Positions 30,101 to 36,590 of a DNA stretch of 64,000 nucleotides are shown one piece after another (position 1 is the first letter of the stretch; each line of letters opens with the position of its first letter). Under the pieces are notes generated by a model. That model saw only the letters and a list, made by a program, of their open reading frames with translations. It was not told the origin of the DNA and made no database searches. Both the position numbers and the translations under genes were made by a program. Origin of the DNA: Eriocheir sinensis (lineage: Eukaryota; Arthropoda; Malacostraca; Decapoda; Varunidae); the NCBI RefSeq assembly GCF_024679095.1, contig NC_066549.1, positions 8,451,721 through 8,515,720 on the forward strand, read 5' to 3'.

Positions 30101-33100
30101 TTGAAGATATTGTAACTATAACTTGTGGATTCACCAAACCCACACTAACTCTTGTGAGACTTAAGTTTCTTGATTTATTGTATTTTGTGTATCAGAATCT
30201 GTTTTAATTAAATAGGGTTATGAAACATCACTACAAAGAAGAAAAAGACTGCATTTCCATGGGATGAAAAAAGCTTTATTTTTCCTTCTTTTTTTTATGT
30301 CCTGCCTTAAGTGCTGGTAGGTATTCTTGAGGGGCCTCTTGAACAGCCCCAGCCTGTTAGTGGCTGCCTTGATATATGACTTGCTTGGCCCATGCTGCCT
30401 CCCGGTGCTTCTCTTGACTAAAGTCGCTGAAGTTAAGGTTGATTGATGATTTGGGCAGCATGTAGGTAATCCTCCGTCTCTCAGTGATGGTTTGAAGAAT
30501 CAGTGTGTTTTGGTGGGACTTGAACCTAGTCCACTCTAGGTCCTCAGGCTCACCACACCCGCACAATGACCACTCGGCCACCACCTCCCCTGGTGTAGGA
30601 GTAGGAGTAGGCTAATGTTTCCAGATACCAAGCGTGCAATCATAATGCAGTTAAAAGATACATAATTACGGAGTGTATTGCACGGATTCCACTTCACTAT
30701 GCCTTCACGCGACCTCTGTGTATCACGAAACATAAGAAATTAATCCAGACCCAGAGAGGGTTTTACTGATGCCGGGGATCAAACCCACGATCGGCGAGAT
30801 GTGGAAAGTCACTATCTTTATTTGGTGTTCAACCAGCATTAAAGTAAAACTCAATTTCTTTTATGATTACCTACATGTCAGACAAGAATTAACTGGAATT
30901 AAGTGATAGTACTCAAGATACTCTAAAGTATGAATGCTGCTTGAAATGGGATGTAAAGGCCTTGTTAAATTTACATATCTACTTCCAGTGCCCTCCTTAA
31001 TGTGTGATCTCTTTGCCTTGTACAGGAGATAGACTATAATGGAAGCTTTGGTCCTGGACAGACCATATATGGTCGAGTACTGTGGCACCCGAGTCAAGAC
31101 CTTCACTCAGCCTACCAGCTCTATATTCAGCGTGTATACCTCTGTACTGGTGCCGATGGGTGAGTAGTTATTTTTCTTGTCATTGTGAAGTATTGTTCAT
31201 CTGATTAAAAACTTTGATGACCTTTTTGACTCTGTAAGCTTATTAGAGATGAGGTAACTTATGCTTTGCAAATTTATGGATGGGTTATGGTCAGACACAA
31301 AAGCAAATAAATTTCAGCAGTCACCAGATCAAGGTTCCTTTCACATAGACATGTCTTGACACTGCATCGAAGCACACATAGTTTTGAGGCACAGGTCAAC
31401 TTCATTTTGTAATGGTATGTATTGGTGGAAACCCTGACATATGGTAAATAATAAGGTTCATTTATAAAAGCAATTGTGGCATGGATTCAGCAGAGATGTG
31501 TTCCCAGGCTCTTTTGACCACACATATTTATAAAAGGATAACTTTCTAACTCCAAGAAAAATAATTTATGAAGCTATTTTTGCATGTACATACTTGAAAA
31601 CACACTAAATAAAGCAAAATATATATAACATAGCAAATAAGTGATGAAAAATAATGTGTGGTCACCATGCTGTAAATTTGGGCTTGTACAGTCTGAGCTG
31701 TCATCATGTTCACCCTGCCCCAAGGCTAGGAGACAGCAAATCACCTCTTTTTATTTGACTGTAGCTACATTAAATTTGCTTACATTCATAAAGTTTTGTA
31801 TATAATTTATTTATCATTTATTTGCAAGCTTTGGTATAAACTCCAGCATAAGTATTACTATTCTTTAGTGTTACTCTTGAGCATGAATGATAAAAGAGAG
31901 AAGTGAAAAGATGAAAAGGGAGGGAAGACATCCAACTTGGTGAAATTGTGTAATAAAATTTTGTGCATCTCAGGTTCAAACTTACCTTGTTTCCATTCCC
32001 AATCTCTTCCTCATTGCTTCCATTTTGAGAGATGGCCTTGGTAATTAAACTGCCTTACTTTTTTCCCCTTGGGGACTGATCTTTCAATCCCTTTCCTCCA
32101 TTAAGTAATGAGTCTGTTTTACATCAGTCTGCCTATGATGGTTTAATGATATTGTATATGAATGTTTGCATGAATGATCTTTGTGTGGCAGCAGTGGTTG
32201 GGTTGCTTGATAAGGCTAAATGAGAAGTGTTAAAATTTCAGAATTTTCAGAATTGATTTTCCAGATATGATATCACAGCTTTCTCATCTGAGATCAACAG
32301 TTATTGTCTTCTTGTGTAAATAATAGTATCAAGATGTATGAGAATGCAAATGATTCCCCTCTTTCCATACTTCAGTTAATCATTTTGTTCCCCATAGGTA
32401 CATTCCTACTTATGACCCAACAGGAGAGCTTTACAAGGAAGGGCCTCAATACGGCTGCCTAAAGCCTTCCAGCAAACTGAAACACAGGTTCCTTATTCTG
32501 GTAAGACAACCCTTTGGTCTTGAAACAAGTTAATTCTTGAAATTATCATAATAAACTGTTTATTTTGATATGTATGCAACAAATACTTCACAGCATACTA
32601 AAATTTGTAATTCTGATTTTTGCAGAAATGAAAGGGAAATCATGGAGTAATTTTTTCAAATAATGAATATAAAAGAGTACATGTTAGCACAAATTTTTAG
32701 AAACATAATATGGTAGCTGGGCACAATATTACTTGATTTTTTTTATAAAGTTGCTGTAGAAGTATGAATCAATTTAATTATTTGAAAGATATACATATAT
32801 CACTCTAACTTAAGAAAGATTAAGACCTCCAGTTTTAACTTGGATGCAAAAATGGCAGTTAGTCTCTGAATATTGAATGAATGATTTGCCTTAGGCTCAC
32901 AGGCCAAGGAACTGGATATGACATATGTGTTTGTGCTTGATAGGATGATGTAACTTATATAATTTTCAAGGAATAAAAATAGGGATTATGCTATTGTTGT
33001 ACCCTCTGAATTGTGGTTGCAGGATCGAGAACAGCCAATTCCAAGTGAAGCCGATCTAAGCTTACCGGGACTGAAAGCTCACTTTGCCAGGGACCTGCCA

Positions 33101-35625
33101 GAGTTTGCCTCTATCAAGCAGTTTTCTGGTGTAGATGGCTTCCTTCTTGACACTGATGGCTTGTACCAGGTGAACTCAGGCCATCAGTGGTATTTACAGG
33201 TAAGCAAACAGATTTCCTTAAGTGCATGAGCAATCAAAACAGTCATGTTGTTTAGTGAATAGCACATCACTTGCCCGAAGTTAAAATTTATCAAAATGGA
33301 GCACACCATATTGGTGTAAGTATAGAAAATTCATATAATTATTCAATCAAATATCTTTTTTTACCTCTGAGAATTATTTGCACTGTCCTCCTGAGAAATA
33401 TGGATGCAGATAGTGATATGAGGCGGAGAATATAAATAATATTTTTACATTTTACCCTAAAGTGTCTGTCTTCAACTTAACACACAAACCTGATTTAATA
33501 GGATGGAAGTCGTCATATTGTTTAGTGCAGCACTATTTTACCATAGAGCAAGGACACACCCTTGCACACATCTGTTCCAGTCACCAGCTAAATGAACAGA
33601 AAGGGATCGCCCAAACTCTTTTCATCCAGCTTTGAATTGAATATTGAACTCCTCACTTTAGAGCTAAATGACTGAAATGAAGAAATTAAAATTGCTCAGT
33701 GTTAAAATACTGTAATTATAAGGAAAAAATTGTGGTTTACTGAGTTTTGTGCTTAATTGATAAAATAAATTGTGTGAAACCTGACTGAAAGTTGGGGGCA
33801 TTTGATTCTATTAGAAAATGGATAATTTGTCATGGCCTCATTCAGAAATATGCTGATAAATATTTTGCCAGAAAACACCTGATATTATAAGAATAAAAAG
33901 TGACATTAACAAGGAAAAACGGCCAAAATAGGAGAATTTAAGTGAGGAAGTCAAGGCAAAAAAACTACCAGAGATCAGAACAATAAAACAGGGTTCTATT
34001 ACAGAGTAATGGACTGAGGTTATGGAATGGGTACCTACAGAGAGAAAAACTCAGAAAGATGGAACAAAGAACAGCACAAAGGGTTTGAAAATGTCATGTG
34101 TGAGTGTAGATGGCTTAATCTCAGGAAGGCTAGAAGTTAATTGATTTTTGACCCACCTGTTGATGCAAACCATTCACTGCCAAAATGGTGAAGGGAAGGT
34201 GTCGTCAATAGAGCAGGTCAGCACTGGAACTTAGTTCATGCTCAGTGCATGTTCAGATGGGAAGAGTGGTGGCTGTGGCCAAGGCTGAGTCTTCATAACT
34301 GGGTGCAGGGAGGGTTCTGACATCATACAAGGTGGTGGCAAAGTGATCATTGACTTCTGATCTTTGTGCAAAGGACTTGCATTTTTCTGCTGAAGTTTCA
34401 TCATAGAAGCTTGCTGTAAGGCACAGATCCATGGGTCCATGAAACGAGATGACATGAAACTTGGTGCCCCTCTGTAATATTTGTGTCTTTGCCTTTAGTC
34501 ATGGGGCCCCAGGATAATGGGTTCTTACCCAGGCTCAAGGGTTAATGCAACAGAGATGAGTACTGAAGACATGCACAGCTATAGCATATGCCACCAATTT
34601 TACCTTTACCTGAAGCTTTTTTTTTTTTTTGTTTGTTTGTTTTTTTGTTTTGTTTTTCAAGAATACACATCTATTGAAGATTGAAGTATTACAAAAAGAG
34701 AGGTGTGAAACATTTAGAGTACTAAATCAGTCTGCAATGATAAGGAGTAATTACCTAATAAGTTTCTGCTGAACCATTGAGGATTAAAGAGGAATTCAAT
34801 GAACTTTGGATTAGTAAATTTGTCCTATTTCTTTGGATAATCTACTTTGGCTTTTATTTAATTTTTTCTTGAATGTGGAACACTTTTTCACTTTTCTTCA
34901 GTACGCTGAAGGATTTTGCAATAGAGATGATGGTATTTTGAGTTCTAAGATATAGGACAAATAAATTTTGTCAGTCAGTATTTTCAACATTTCAAACTTT
35001 TTAGGTACTGTACACAATTGGGCCCAGTAATGAACGGCTGCGTCGGGAGACAAACCTCCACTCTACAGTAATGAGTACAGCTCCAGTTTCTTCTGGGAAT
35101 TATACGACAAAGAGTGAGGACTATAGTGGTGATAACCAACTGTTTAATCATTCATCTCATGAAAAGCAAATTATTGAGTATGAGGATGACAACAAGCTTG
35201 AAGAAAGCATGGGGGAGCTACCAGCCCCATCCTTTTTAACATCTTTACACACCAGAAATGGAACAAATATGAGGAACTTTGAATTGGAATTGACAAGTGC
35301 CAGGACATCTGACAGCTCCCTTTTTTTGTACATTCTTTATTCAGTGATTGCACTCCTGGCCCTTATAGTGGTGGCAGTTGGAACACTTTTGATTGTAAAA
35401 AGACTTTATAAAAAATCAGAAAAAGATAAAGTGATTGTTGTGCGTAGTTTAAAAAATGAACGAGAGGAGTTTAGAAGAAGAGGTGAAACAAAAGCACAAG
35501 AAAGGCCAAAAACATTACCTCCCAACATGACACTGAATAGTGAAAGTAATCTTCAGACAGTGAAGGTGAAAACTTTAGCAATAACTGTCAGAAATAATCT
35601 AGAAGATGAGGGAACTGAAGTGTAA
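1772..35625 (+). CDS. FRAS1: FRAS1-like extracellular matrix protein, 5'-partial, 31 exons
   Basis: This is a multi-exon gene for a giant single-pass membrane/basement-membrane protein. Joined exons: 1772-2019, 2541-2862, 4920-5090, 5991-6957, 7083-7185, 7330-7546, 8365-8617, 9262-9386, 10408-10552, 10699-10911, 11319-11605, 12001-12202, 13334-13521, 15415-15568, 15722-15876, 16913-17210, 17324-17564, 18382-18545, 19290-19518, 19860-20108, 20735-20882, 22134-23926, 24350-25224, 26201-26323, 27592-27780, 28281-28478, 29719-29991, 31026-31159, 32398-32500, 33023-33199, 35005-35625. Domain order is furin-like repeats, 12 CSPG repeats, 5 Calx-beta domains, a transmembrane helix and a short tail. 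Furin repeats plus CSPG plus Calx-beta separate FRAS1 from FREM1-3, which lack the furin repeats. In vertebrates FRAS1 acts with FREM1/FREM2 in epithelial-mesenchymal adhesion and binds GRIP1 through its tail. Codon phases match at all splice junctions, but six indels break the frame (see findings). The start codon lies upstream of the window. Confidence 0.93.
2541..2862 (+). CDS. FRAS1: FRAS1 exon: furin-like repeats
   Basis: The acceptor ttcaacag precedes G-I-C-E-T-I-Q-C. About 107 residues contain more than two furin-like repeats (CSKCEGNCNTC, CLTCHPSQHLLYGKCV, CQECHWTCEKC, CLECRAD). It ends phase 1 at ATAG|GTAACT, and the split glycine is completed by exon 4920. The long intron that follows contains a LINE remnant. 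Confidence 0.92.
2995..4710 (+). mobile_element. Degenerate LINE (Jockey/CR1-like ORF2 remnant) in intron 2
   Basis: Plus-strand frames encode an endonuclease piece with ILGDFNVHHQL, the block LGDTPNILDLFLTSNP and the catalytic-type SSDHN motif (3170-3540). After frameshifts come an RT N-terminal piece (YGPNGVPPIVLKNCASVLTP; PVPKKSDCSNPSNY) and a jump to the C-terminal tail (LWNNLPSYVFPPAYDLNSFKRR), ending in TTGTAAAAAAATAAAA. Most of the RT core is missing, so it is an internally deleted copy. It lies in the same orientation as the host gene. Confidence 0.85.
4920..5090 (+). CDS. FRAS1: FRAS1 exon: furin-like repeat
   Basis: The acceptor ctcctgcag is preceded by a pyrimidine tract. The exon encodes one repeat (CHPCPGGCSKC, CIACHPPYLL, DLCVTSC). 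It ends at CATG|GTGAGT in phase 1. Its neighbours on both sides continue the same Cys pattern. Confidence 0.92.
5991..6957 (+). CDS. FRAS1: FRAS1 exon: last furin repeat, CSPG repeats 1-2 and start of 3 (frame broken at 6803)
   Basis: It starts after gaatttcag with C-G-S-G-C-E-E-C, finishes the furin region near residue VCHYN, then enters CSPG repeats (GPIVAENGKL..LHIVDTDTSS; PLLVLRGQQAVLS..LDLDNPES; FTLEELTQEQVIYSHDG). The frame reads to VYIVDEA and meets TAA at 6803-6805. Reading resumes one base on at PILTRNFGARVQ, a typical CSPG linker, which implies a 7-bp excess (6803-6809). It ends CAAG|GTGAGT in phase 1. It is the largest exon upstream of the Calx-beta region. Confidence 0.9.
7083..7185 (+). 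CDS. FRAS1: FRAS1 exon: CSPG repeat 3, middle
   Basis: A strong polypyrimidine acceptor (ttttttcag) is followed by the split glycine and K-I-A-L-V-I-P-L-P-P-A-P. The open frame continues to HLVRPTT and an AG that completes serine in exon 7330. The donor gttagt is non-ideal, but both flanks agree in phase. Confidence 0.82.
7330..7546 (+). CDS. FRAS1: FRAS1 exon: CSPG repeat 3 end, repeat 4 start
   Basis: It encodes S-F-T-Q-R-D-V-D-E-G-R-V-W-Y-L-H-S-G, the hallmark CSPG 'FTQxDvdxGxvwYxH' strand, followed by DQLLFSVADSSHPP. The acceptor is atattgcag; the donor is ACA|GTAAGT in phase 0. Confidence 0.93.
7640..7830. repeat. Short degenerate AAGCTTACC/CTAGGG repeats in intron
   Basis: Motifs such as AAGCTTACCCCTAGGGTAAG recur in loose tandem and palindromic order. 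No family was recognised. Confidence 0.35.
8365..8617 (+). CDS. FRAS1: FRAS1 exon: CSPG repeat 4
   Basis: It starts after catctcag at VLEGQAVTLTPSHLSV. The CSPG core HPLGPHHGSL and the QADIDDMKIIYMPP strand are visible. The end is ACAG|GTAATA, phase 1, joining exon 9262 as V-S-D. Confidence 0.92.
9072..9100 (+). repeat. Poly(A) run, 29 bases
   Basis: An uninterrupted A run in the intron before exon 9262. It may be a retroelement tail or a simple repeat. Confidence 0.85.
9262..9386 (+). CDS. FRAS1: FRAS1 exon: CSPG repeat 4 end, repeat 5 start
   Basis: It opens as (g)tc-S-D-P-M-A-G-G and continues QKFTFHVVPHKGTQF. The acceptor is accttccacag and the donor AGT|GTAAGT. The poly-A run at 9072-9100 lies in the preceding intron. 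Confidence 0.88.
10408..10552 (+). CDS. FRAS1: FRAS1 exon: CSPG repeat 5
   Basis: After caagcag the frame reads HETVELQSEFFELM, then EEVIFILLEAPLHGTVTR, a CSPG 'P-HG' core. It ends GAAG|GTGATT (phase 1). The earlier AG at 10404 gives the wrong start, so 10408 was chosen by phase. Confidence 0.88.
10699..10911 (+). CDS. FRAS1: FRAS1 exon: CSPG repeat 5 end, repeat 6 start
   Basis: It starts E-E-S-L-D-H-S-T-I-R after ttccttcag and contains RLLYKHDGSEATQDSM (CSPG YxHDGS strand), then a His/Asp linker HHDHDH. It ends GAAT|GTGAGT in phase 1. Confidence 0.92.
11032..11253 (+). repeat. 222-bp intronic direct repeat, copy 1
   Basis: It is nearly identical to 12975-13196 (a handful of substitutions and small indels), from TATGCTCTGCCATTTATTAC to TATTTTCTAGTGT. 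It is non-coding and AT-rich, with no TIR seen. Confidence 0.9.
11319..11605 (+). CDS. FRAS1: FRAS1 exon: CSPG repeat 6
   Basis: A tyrosine split across the intron is followed by ESKVITSAHLRFTDLHSQDED, LLEPHLGSL and FTQADIVQGFISYTS. It ends AATCAG|GTAGAG, phase 0. One copy of a 222-bp intronic direct repeat ends about 65 bp upstream. Confidence 0.93.
12001..12202 (+). CDS. FRAS1: FRAS1 exon: CSPG repeat 6 end, repeat 7 start
   Basis: The acceptor atgtttcag leads to VLRIAILSVDNSIPEV, then the VVVAEGGSTMI and ITASDLDTPLSNL motifs of the next CSPG repeat. It ends TCAG|GTAAAT in phase 1. Confidence 0.93.
12540..12700 (-). mobile_element. LINE reverse-transcriptase remnant
   Basis: On the minus strand CINGAPQGSVLGPFSFIIYSDY matches the RT 'GxPQGSVLGPLLF' motif. 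An ADD-like piece (FADDAK) follows after a shift. The copy is decayed and may extend to about 12960. Confidence 0.75.
12975..13196 (+). repeat. 222-bp intronic direct repeat, copy 2
   Basis: The partner of 11032-11253, in the same orientation, two introns downstream and 137 bp before exon 13334. Confidence 0.9.
13334..13521 (+). CDS. FRAS1: FRAS1 exon: CSPG repeat 7 end
   Basis: Two acceptors are close: atgcag at 13320 and atttcag at 13333. Only the second keeps frame (D-M-R-I-G-S-K-G). It encodes FTYPALQGGNIWYIQSHH and DTFHFHITDGKS, ending ATCAAG|GTAATT in phase 0. Confidence 0.9.
13522..15414. other. FRAS1 intron of 1.9 kb, no feature seen
   Basis: It is pyrimidine-rich on the plus strand (many CTTTC/CACA runs), giving spurious open frames at 14083-15270. 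No repeat family or exon was recognised. Confidence 0.5.
15415..15568 (+). CDS. FRAS1: FRAS1 exon: CSPG repeat 8 start
   Basis: It begins PVNDEPPVVLGEQVVVEKGE after ctttcacag. PVNDEPP is the classic linker between CSPG repeats. It ends CACG|GTGAGT in phase 1 after EQLPQH. Confidence 0.94.
15722..15876 (+). CDS. FRAS1: FRAS1 exon: CSPG repeat 8 end
   Basis: It begins with the split glycine and SLHRKKSSSDSI, then GQHFTFQDILNELILYSHDGSK, matching the FTQxD..YxHDGS strand. It ends TTG|GTAAGT, phase 0. Confidence 0.92.
16158..16236 (+). repeat. Local direct duplication
   Basis: GATAATG(C/T)TTTA(A/T)AAGCTCAGTTATGGGTTA occurs twice about 48 bp apart. Confidence 0.7.
16260..16600 (+). mobile_element. 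LINE RT C-terminal remnant
   Basis: Plus-strand pieces ISVTAEGVDYGVVEWVK, then a weakly preserved WYGHVMRMNE-like block and a CWNRER-like end, resemble the C-terminus of arthropod non-LTR ORF2s. It has several stops. Confidence 0.6.
16913..17210 (+). CDS. FRAS1: FRAS1 exon: CSPG repeat 8-9 boundary (frame broken near 16971)
   Basis: It starts VSDGNHETGGIVEFEIV in phase with exon 15722. After about QNK the frame hits TGA at 17 000 region (AGC-TGA), whereas the frame starting at 16975 (SPKLSISSSLSVRTGQ) carries the whole of CSPG repeat 9 and exits in the right phase (CG|GTAAGT). This implies +2 or -1 base around 16969-16976. Confidence 0.87.
17324..17564 (+). CDS. FRAS1: FRAS1 exon: CSPG repeat 9 end, repeat 10 start
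   Basis: It completes arginine across the intron, then FVHHYDAHATTDALRFNLLDPEG, ITVLEDHTAPRIV and LTLSEDDTVPITRHLLSATD. The acceptor is ttgacag; the donor TCT|GTAAGT. Confidence 0.93.
17859..18012 (+). repeat. MITE-like fragment (CAGTAATACCTC.. type)
   Basis: ACAGTAATACCTCAGTTTACGG followed by alternating GTTTTGATTTACAAGTT motifs recalls Tc1/mariner-derived MITEs. The right end is unclear. Confidence 0.45.
18382..18545 (+). CDS. FRAS1: FRAS1 exon: CSPG repeat 10
   Basis: VVSGPEHGQVTLATSPEE is followed by FNWTQEVLNTGNLLYHHYN and HFVFIVSDG. The acceptor is gttaacag; it ends GATGG|GTAAGT in phase 2. Confidence 0.94.
18852..19219. mobile_element. MITE with 67-bp terminal inverted repeats in FRAS1 intron
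   Basis: The left arm 18852-18918 (TAGTCTGTTCACTTAAGCTA...) and the right arm 19153-19219 are inverted copies with only about two mismatches in 67 bases. The core is 234 bp without an ORF. The flanks could carry a TA duplication, as in Tc1/mariner elements. Confidence 0.9.
19290..19518 (+). CDS. FRAS1: FRAS1 exon: CSPG repeat 10 end, repeat 11 start
   Basis: It continues with PNSIKDTFHITITPVDDQLPV, then VIKVQEGMKKVI, FEIEASDADTHDE and VKQPPQHGWL. It ends GCAAAG|GTAAGA, phase 0. Confidence 0.94.
19860..20108 (+). CDS. FRAS1: FRAS1 exon: CSPG repeat 11 end, repeat 12 start
   Basis: After ctgtcacag it reads TFTMLDLYSGAVSYVHDGSDSS, TFSAVVSDST and VEVSKVEDGTPLLRVNRGI. It ends ACCAAG|GTAAGT in phase 0. 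Confidence 0.93.
20735..20882 (+). CDS. FRAS1: FRAS1 exon: CSPG repeat 12
   Basis: GKNFITSHELLVEDKDTPPEE is followed by the MAGPVHGELHL core and SSFTQ. The acceptor cataag is AAG rather than YAG, so the site is less certain, but the phase fits. It ends CAAG|GTAAGC. Confidence 0.88.
22134..23926 (+). CDS. FRAS1: FRAS1 exon: CSPG 12 end and Calx-beta domains 1-5 (frame broken at 23789 and 23828)
   Basis: This is the longest exon, 1793 bp. It finishes CSPG 12 (ADIIAGHLYYEL, DQFTFEVTDNK) then encodes tandem Calx-beta domains starting roughly at 22262, 22625, 22990, 23360 and 23728. Each shows the acidic Ca-binding loop type motif (IQDDDKFEGSEKF, IIDDLIFEMNEEF, LIDDKLNPKVEGREQF, IIDDLIYEKEEKF) and an INDDED or TDEEDSP linker. 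Near the end a +1 (about 23789) and a -1 (about 23828) shift leave 13 codons, read as TVIPIIRLGDACK, in the other frame, with TGA at 23816 in the nominal frame. Downstream NVSSKDGSAVSG is in the original frame. Confidence 0.93.
24350..25224 (+). CDS. FRAS1: FRAS1 exon: Calx-beta 5 end and membrane-proximal region (two frame breaks)
   Basis: The acceptor is tctttcag. The phase-0 entry hits TAG at 24383, but the +1 frame reads LLLHNPRSMGPRTFTVVLGP, so an extra base near 24358-24365 is implied. That frame reads to LICVSPCEASYPGSNITRE and stops at TGA 24660. The frame of RCAESRINVSSLQYSWEVA continues to the donor GAG|GTGAGT. A two-base loss in the agagaga run around 24645-24653 explains the second break. 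The PLxCVxPC..YP..NIT..C and LQYSWEV patterns are typical of the FRAS1/FREM region after Calx-beta 5. Confidence 0.9.
26201..26323 (+). CDS. FRAS1: FRAS1 exon: membrane-proximal region
   Basis: It is 123 bp, 41 codons, starting NKTLQLYQHLDMKACLWTF and ending LIDRCGGQVVSDFQ. LYQHL..KAC.WTF and ELID.CGG are conserved FRAS1/FREM signatures. The acceptor is ttccaacag and the donor CAG|GTGTGT, both phase 0. Confidence 0.94.
26583..26856. mobile_element. TTAA-flanked foldback MITE (piggyBac-like)
   Basis: It is bounded by TTAA on both sides (CC-TTAA-CCCTTTCC and AAGGGG-TTAA-TG). The interior is a long imperfect palindrome built on AAGAGGAAATGGAAGAGGAT and its complement AATCCTCTTCCATTTCCTCTT. CG-rich ends (GACGTC, GACGCC) contrast with the AT-rich core. 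TTAA target sites and CCYT ends are piggyBac features; there is no transposase. Confidence 0.75.
27000..27330 (+). mobile_element. Possible LINE 3' end fragment
   Basis: TAGATTTATGAATGGAAAAGG..GGTGAGAGACTTATTCTCAGGAGCTGCCATG resembles 3' UTRs of arthropod LINEs. No coding match was found; the assignment is inference. Confidence 0.35.
27592..27780 (+). CDS. FRAS1: FRAS1 exon: membrane-proximal region
   Basis: It has 63 codons: VGSSGQSFLTVRVPLYISRV, PPGWASLDHRTELSVSLYY, LLWHRGPLTQP. The acceptor is gaccttcag; the donor ATACAG|GTATTC. GW-SLDH-TEL-VS-YY is a family pattern. Confidence 0.93.
28281..28478 (+). CDS. FRAS1: FRAS1 exon: membrane-proximal region
   Basis: It has 66 codons from VTRMSIDDSGRLVIDLRTQA to STWEGPEQ. 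The acceptor is gttttctag and the donor GAGCAG|GTGAGC, phase 0. The GRL.IDL.T.AKFRGQFV..H motif recalls the same region of vertebrate family members. Confidence 0.93.
29719..29991 (+). CDS. FRAS1: FRAS1 exon: membrane-proximal region
   Basis: It has 91 codons: VWRATSIYSLPDYTGEYKLE, LVPCTAPPEQAF, then a proline-rich stretch and LNTVFQLLDSPDVFLQDPQK. The acceptor is tttttacag; the donor TTACAG|GTTAAG is weaker. Confidence 0.92.
30308..30592 (-). repeat. tRNA-derived SINE family B
   Basis: Minus-strand copy with the GGCCGAGTGGTCATTGTGCGGG head, a B-box-like GGTTCAAGTCCCACC, and the tail up to GGGGCTGTTCAAGAGG. It shares its whole order with 975-1292 and 62885-63165. Confidence 0.85.
30640..30795 (-). 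repeat. tRNA-derived SINE family C, partial
   Basis: On the minus strand CGTGGGTTTGATCCCCGGCA is followed by GTCTGGATTAATTTCTTATG and ACACAGAGGTCGCGTG, the same order as the copies at 47160 and 47520. Confidence 0.75.
31026..31159 (+). CDS. FRAS1: FRAS1 exon: membrane-proximal region
   Basis: It encodes EIDYNGSFGPGQTIYGRVLW, LHSAYQLYIQ and RVYLCTGADG. It ends GATGG|GTGAGT in phase 2. IYGRVLW and VYLCTG.DG are strongly typical of FRAS1/FREM2. Confidence 0.94.
32398..32500 (+). CDS. FRAS1: FRAS1 exon: membrane-proximal region
   Basis: It completes glycine, then YIPTYDPTGELYKEGPQYGC, LKHRFLIL. P.YDP.G..Y..GPQYGC..P is a family signature. The acceptor is ccccatag and the donor CTG|GTAAGA. Confidence 0.94.
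33023..33199 (+). CDS. FRAS1: FRAS1 exon: membrane-proximal region
   Basis: It has 59 codons: DREQPIPSEADLSLPGLKAH, FASIKQFSGVDGFLLDTDGLY, SGHQWYLQ. The acceptor is ggttgcag; the donor TTACAG|GTAAGC, phase 0. Confidence 0.94.
34480..34612 (+). repeat. SINE family A, partial tail
   Basis: GGGGCCCCAGGATAATGGGTTCTTACC..GGCTCAAGGGTTAATG..CAGAGATGAGTACTG matches the tail half of the SINE at 655-965. A T/G-rich run follows (34616-34665). Confidence 0.65.
35005..35625 (+). CDS. FRAS1: FRAS1 terminal exon: juxtamembrane, TM helix, PDZ-ligand tail
   Basis: After cttttTag the frame reads VLYTIGPSNERLRR, a Ser/Thr/Asn/acidic stalk, a 26-residue hydrophobic segment (35320-35397, FLYILYSVIALLALIVV core) and a basic stop-transfer (KRLYKK). 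The tail is about 75 residues and ends N-L-E-D-E-G-T-E-V-stop (TAA 35623). T-E-V fits a class I PDZ ligand, the kind through which vertebrate FRAS1 and FREM2 bind GRIP1. The start used here is the exon acceptor, not the internal ATG at 35071. Confidence 0.95.
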   Translation, partial: VLYTIGPSNERLRRETNLHSTVMSTAPVSSGNYTTKSEDYSGDNQLFNHSSHEKQIIEYEDDNKLEESMGELPAPSFLTSLHTRNGTNMRNFELELTSARTSDSSLFLYILYSVIALLALIVVAVGTLLIVKRLYKKSEKDKVIVVRSLKNEREEFRRRGETKAQERPKTLPPNMTLNSESNLQTVKVKTLAITVRNNLEDEGTEV

Positions 35626-36590
35626 ATTGCTATGTCTTACCTTAAGCAAAGACTCCAGAAGTGAGTCATGTGCATCTTGAAGTTGCTGCTGTGCAGGGTG
35701 AGTGGGAAGTTGGACATACATAGCATATGTTGTTGATGCAGGGTAATAATTTTGGGGAAAAAATCATGAAAAATATATATTTAATACCTCTGTAAATCTT
35801 GTTGACAAATTTACACATGCACTTGATATGAATCTGACAAAAATATATAGCAAGGCTCATTAAAATCAAAGTTTTGTTGTTTTACGTTTTTCATTAAAAT
35901 AATGAATCAATTTTTATGTTATCATATGCAGTGTATCAAAGAAAGGCTTTTATAAGAAGTCATAGATATCCTCCACACATCACAGGAAGGGAAACACCTC
36001 CCTTTAAGGATTAGGTGCCACATGCTGGTAATTATGCTTTGTACAAACTGAAAAAGATTGCTTTTTTATTATTCCCTTAAAATATGTCATTTTAGACATT
36101 TGACTGCCCTACTCAATAGAGAAAACATAGATTCAAATGATGAATACTTTTATGATTTTTATTTATTTATATTTTCTAAGGTGACTGTTTTTTCCATGTT
36201 TCTTTACAGTTTTGAAGGATCAACATTTTTTTAAATGCAAACACAGACGGTTCTCATAAACTTAACTTACTAATGGTAAACATCCACCCTTGCTACATCT
36301 ATGATCTACTTTTGTTTGATCATCATCATTTATCATTATCATCTTCATTTTCATAATTTCCTGTGGCTCGGGTGGAGATCAAAACAGTCTTGATTAAAAA
36401 TATAAAATAATTAAGTCAGAGGAAGCCAAATAAGTCAATAAAAGGGAAACCAATGCTGCCCTGACCCTTGACAAAGATTATGGACACACAGAGTTATCAC
36501 TTACAGAGTGGTCTCACTTTCCATTAAGGTCTGAAACAAACTGGCTTTCAGGCTAAAAAGGGTGTGTTTCCCTGGTTCATGCATTTTACC
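35626..36590 (+). other. FRAS1 3' UTR / downstream, AT-rich
   Basis: No ORF or repeat was recognised. It holds the candidate poly(A) signals and probably the transcript end. Confidence 0.5.
35859..35898 (+). promoter_or_regulatory. Candidate FRAS1 poly(A) signals
   Basis: Two ATTAAA hexamers lie at 35859-35864 and 35893-35898, about 235-270 bases after the stop. A canonical AATAAA occurs at 36437-36442. Which is used cannot be told from sequence. Confidence 0.3.

Noticed and set aside
29573..30207. Alternative frames overlapping the FRAS1 exon at 29719
   Set aside because: Only the VWRATSIYS frame fits splice sites and family motifs.
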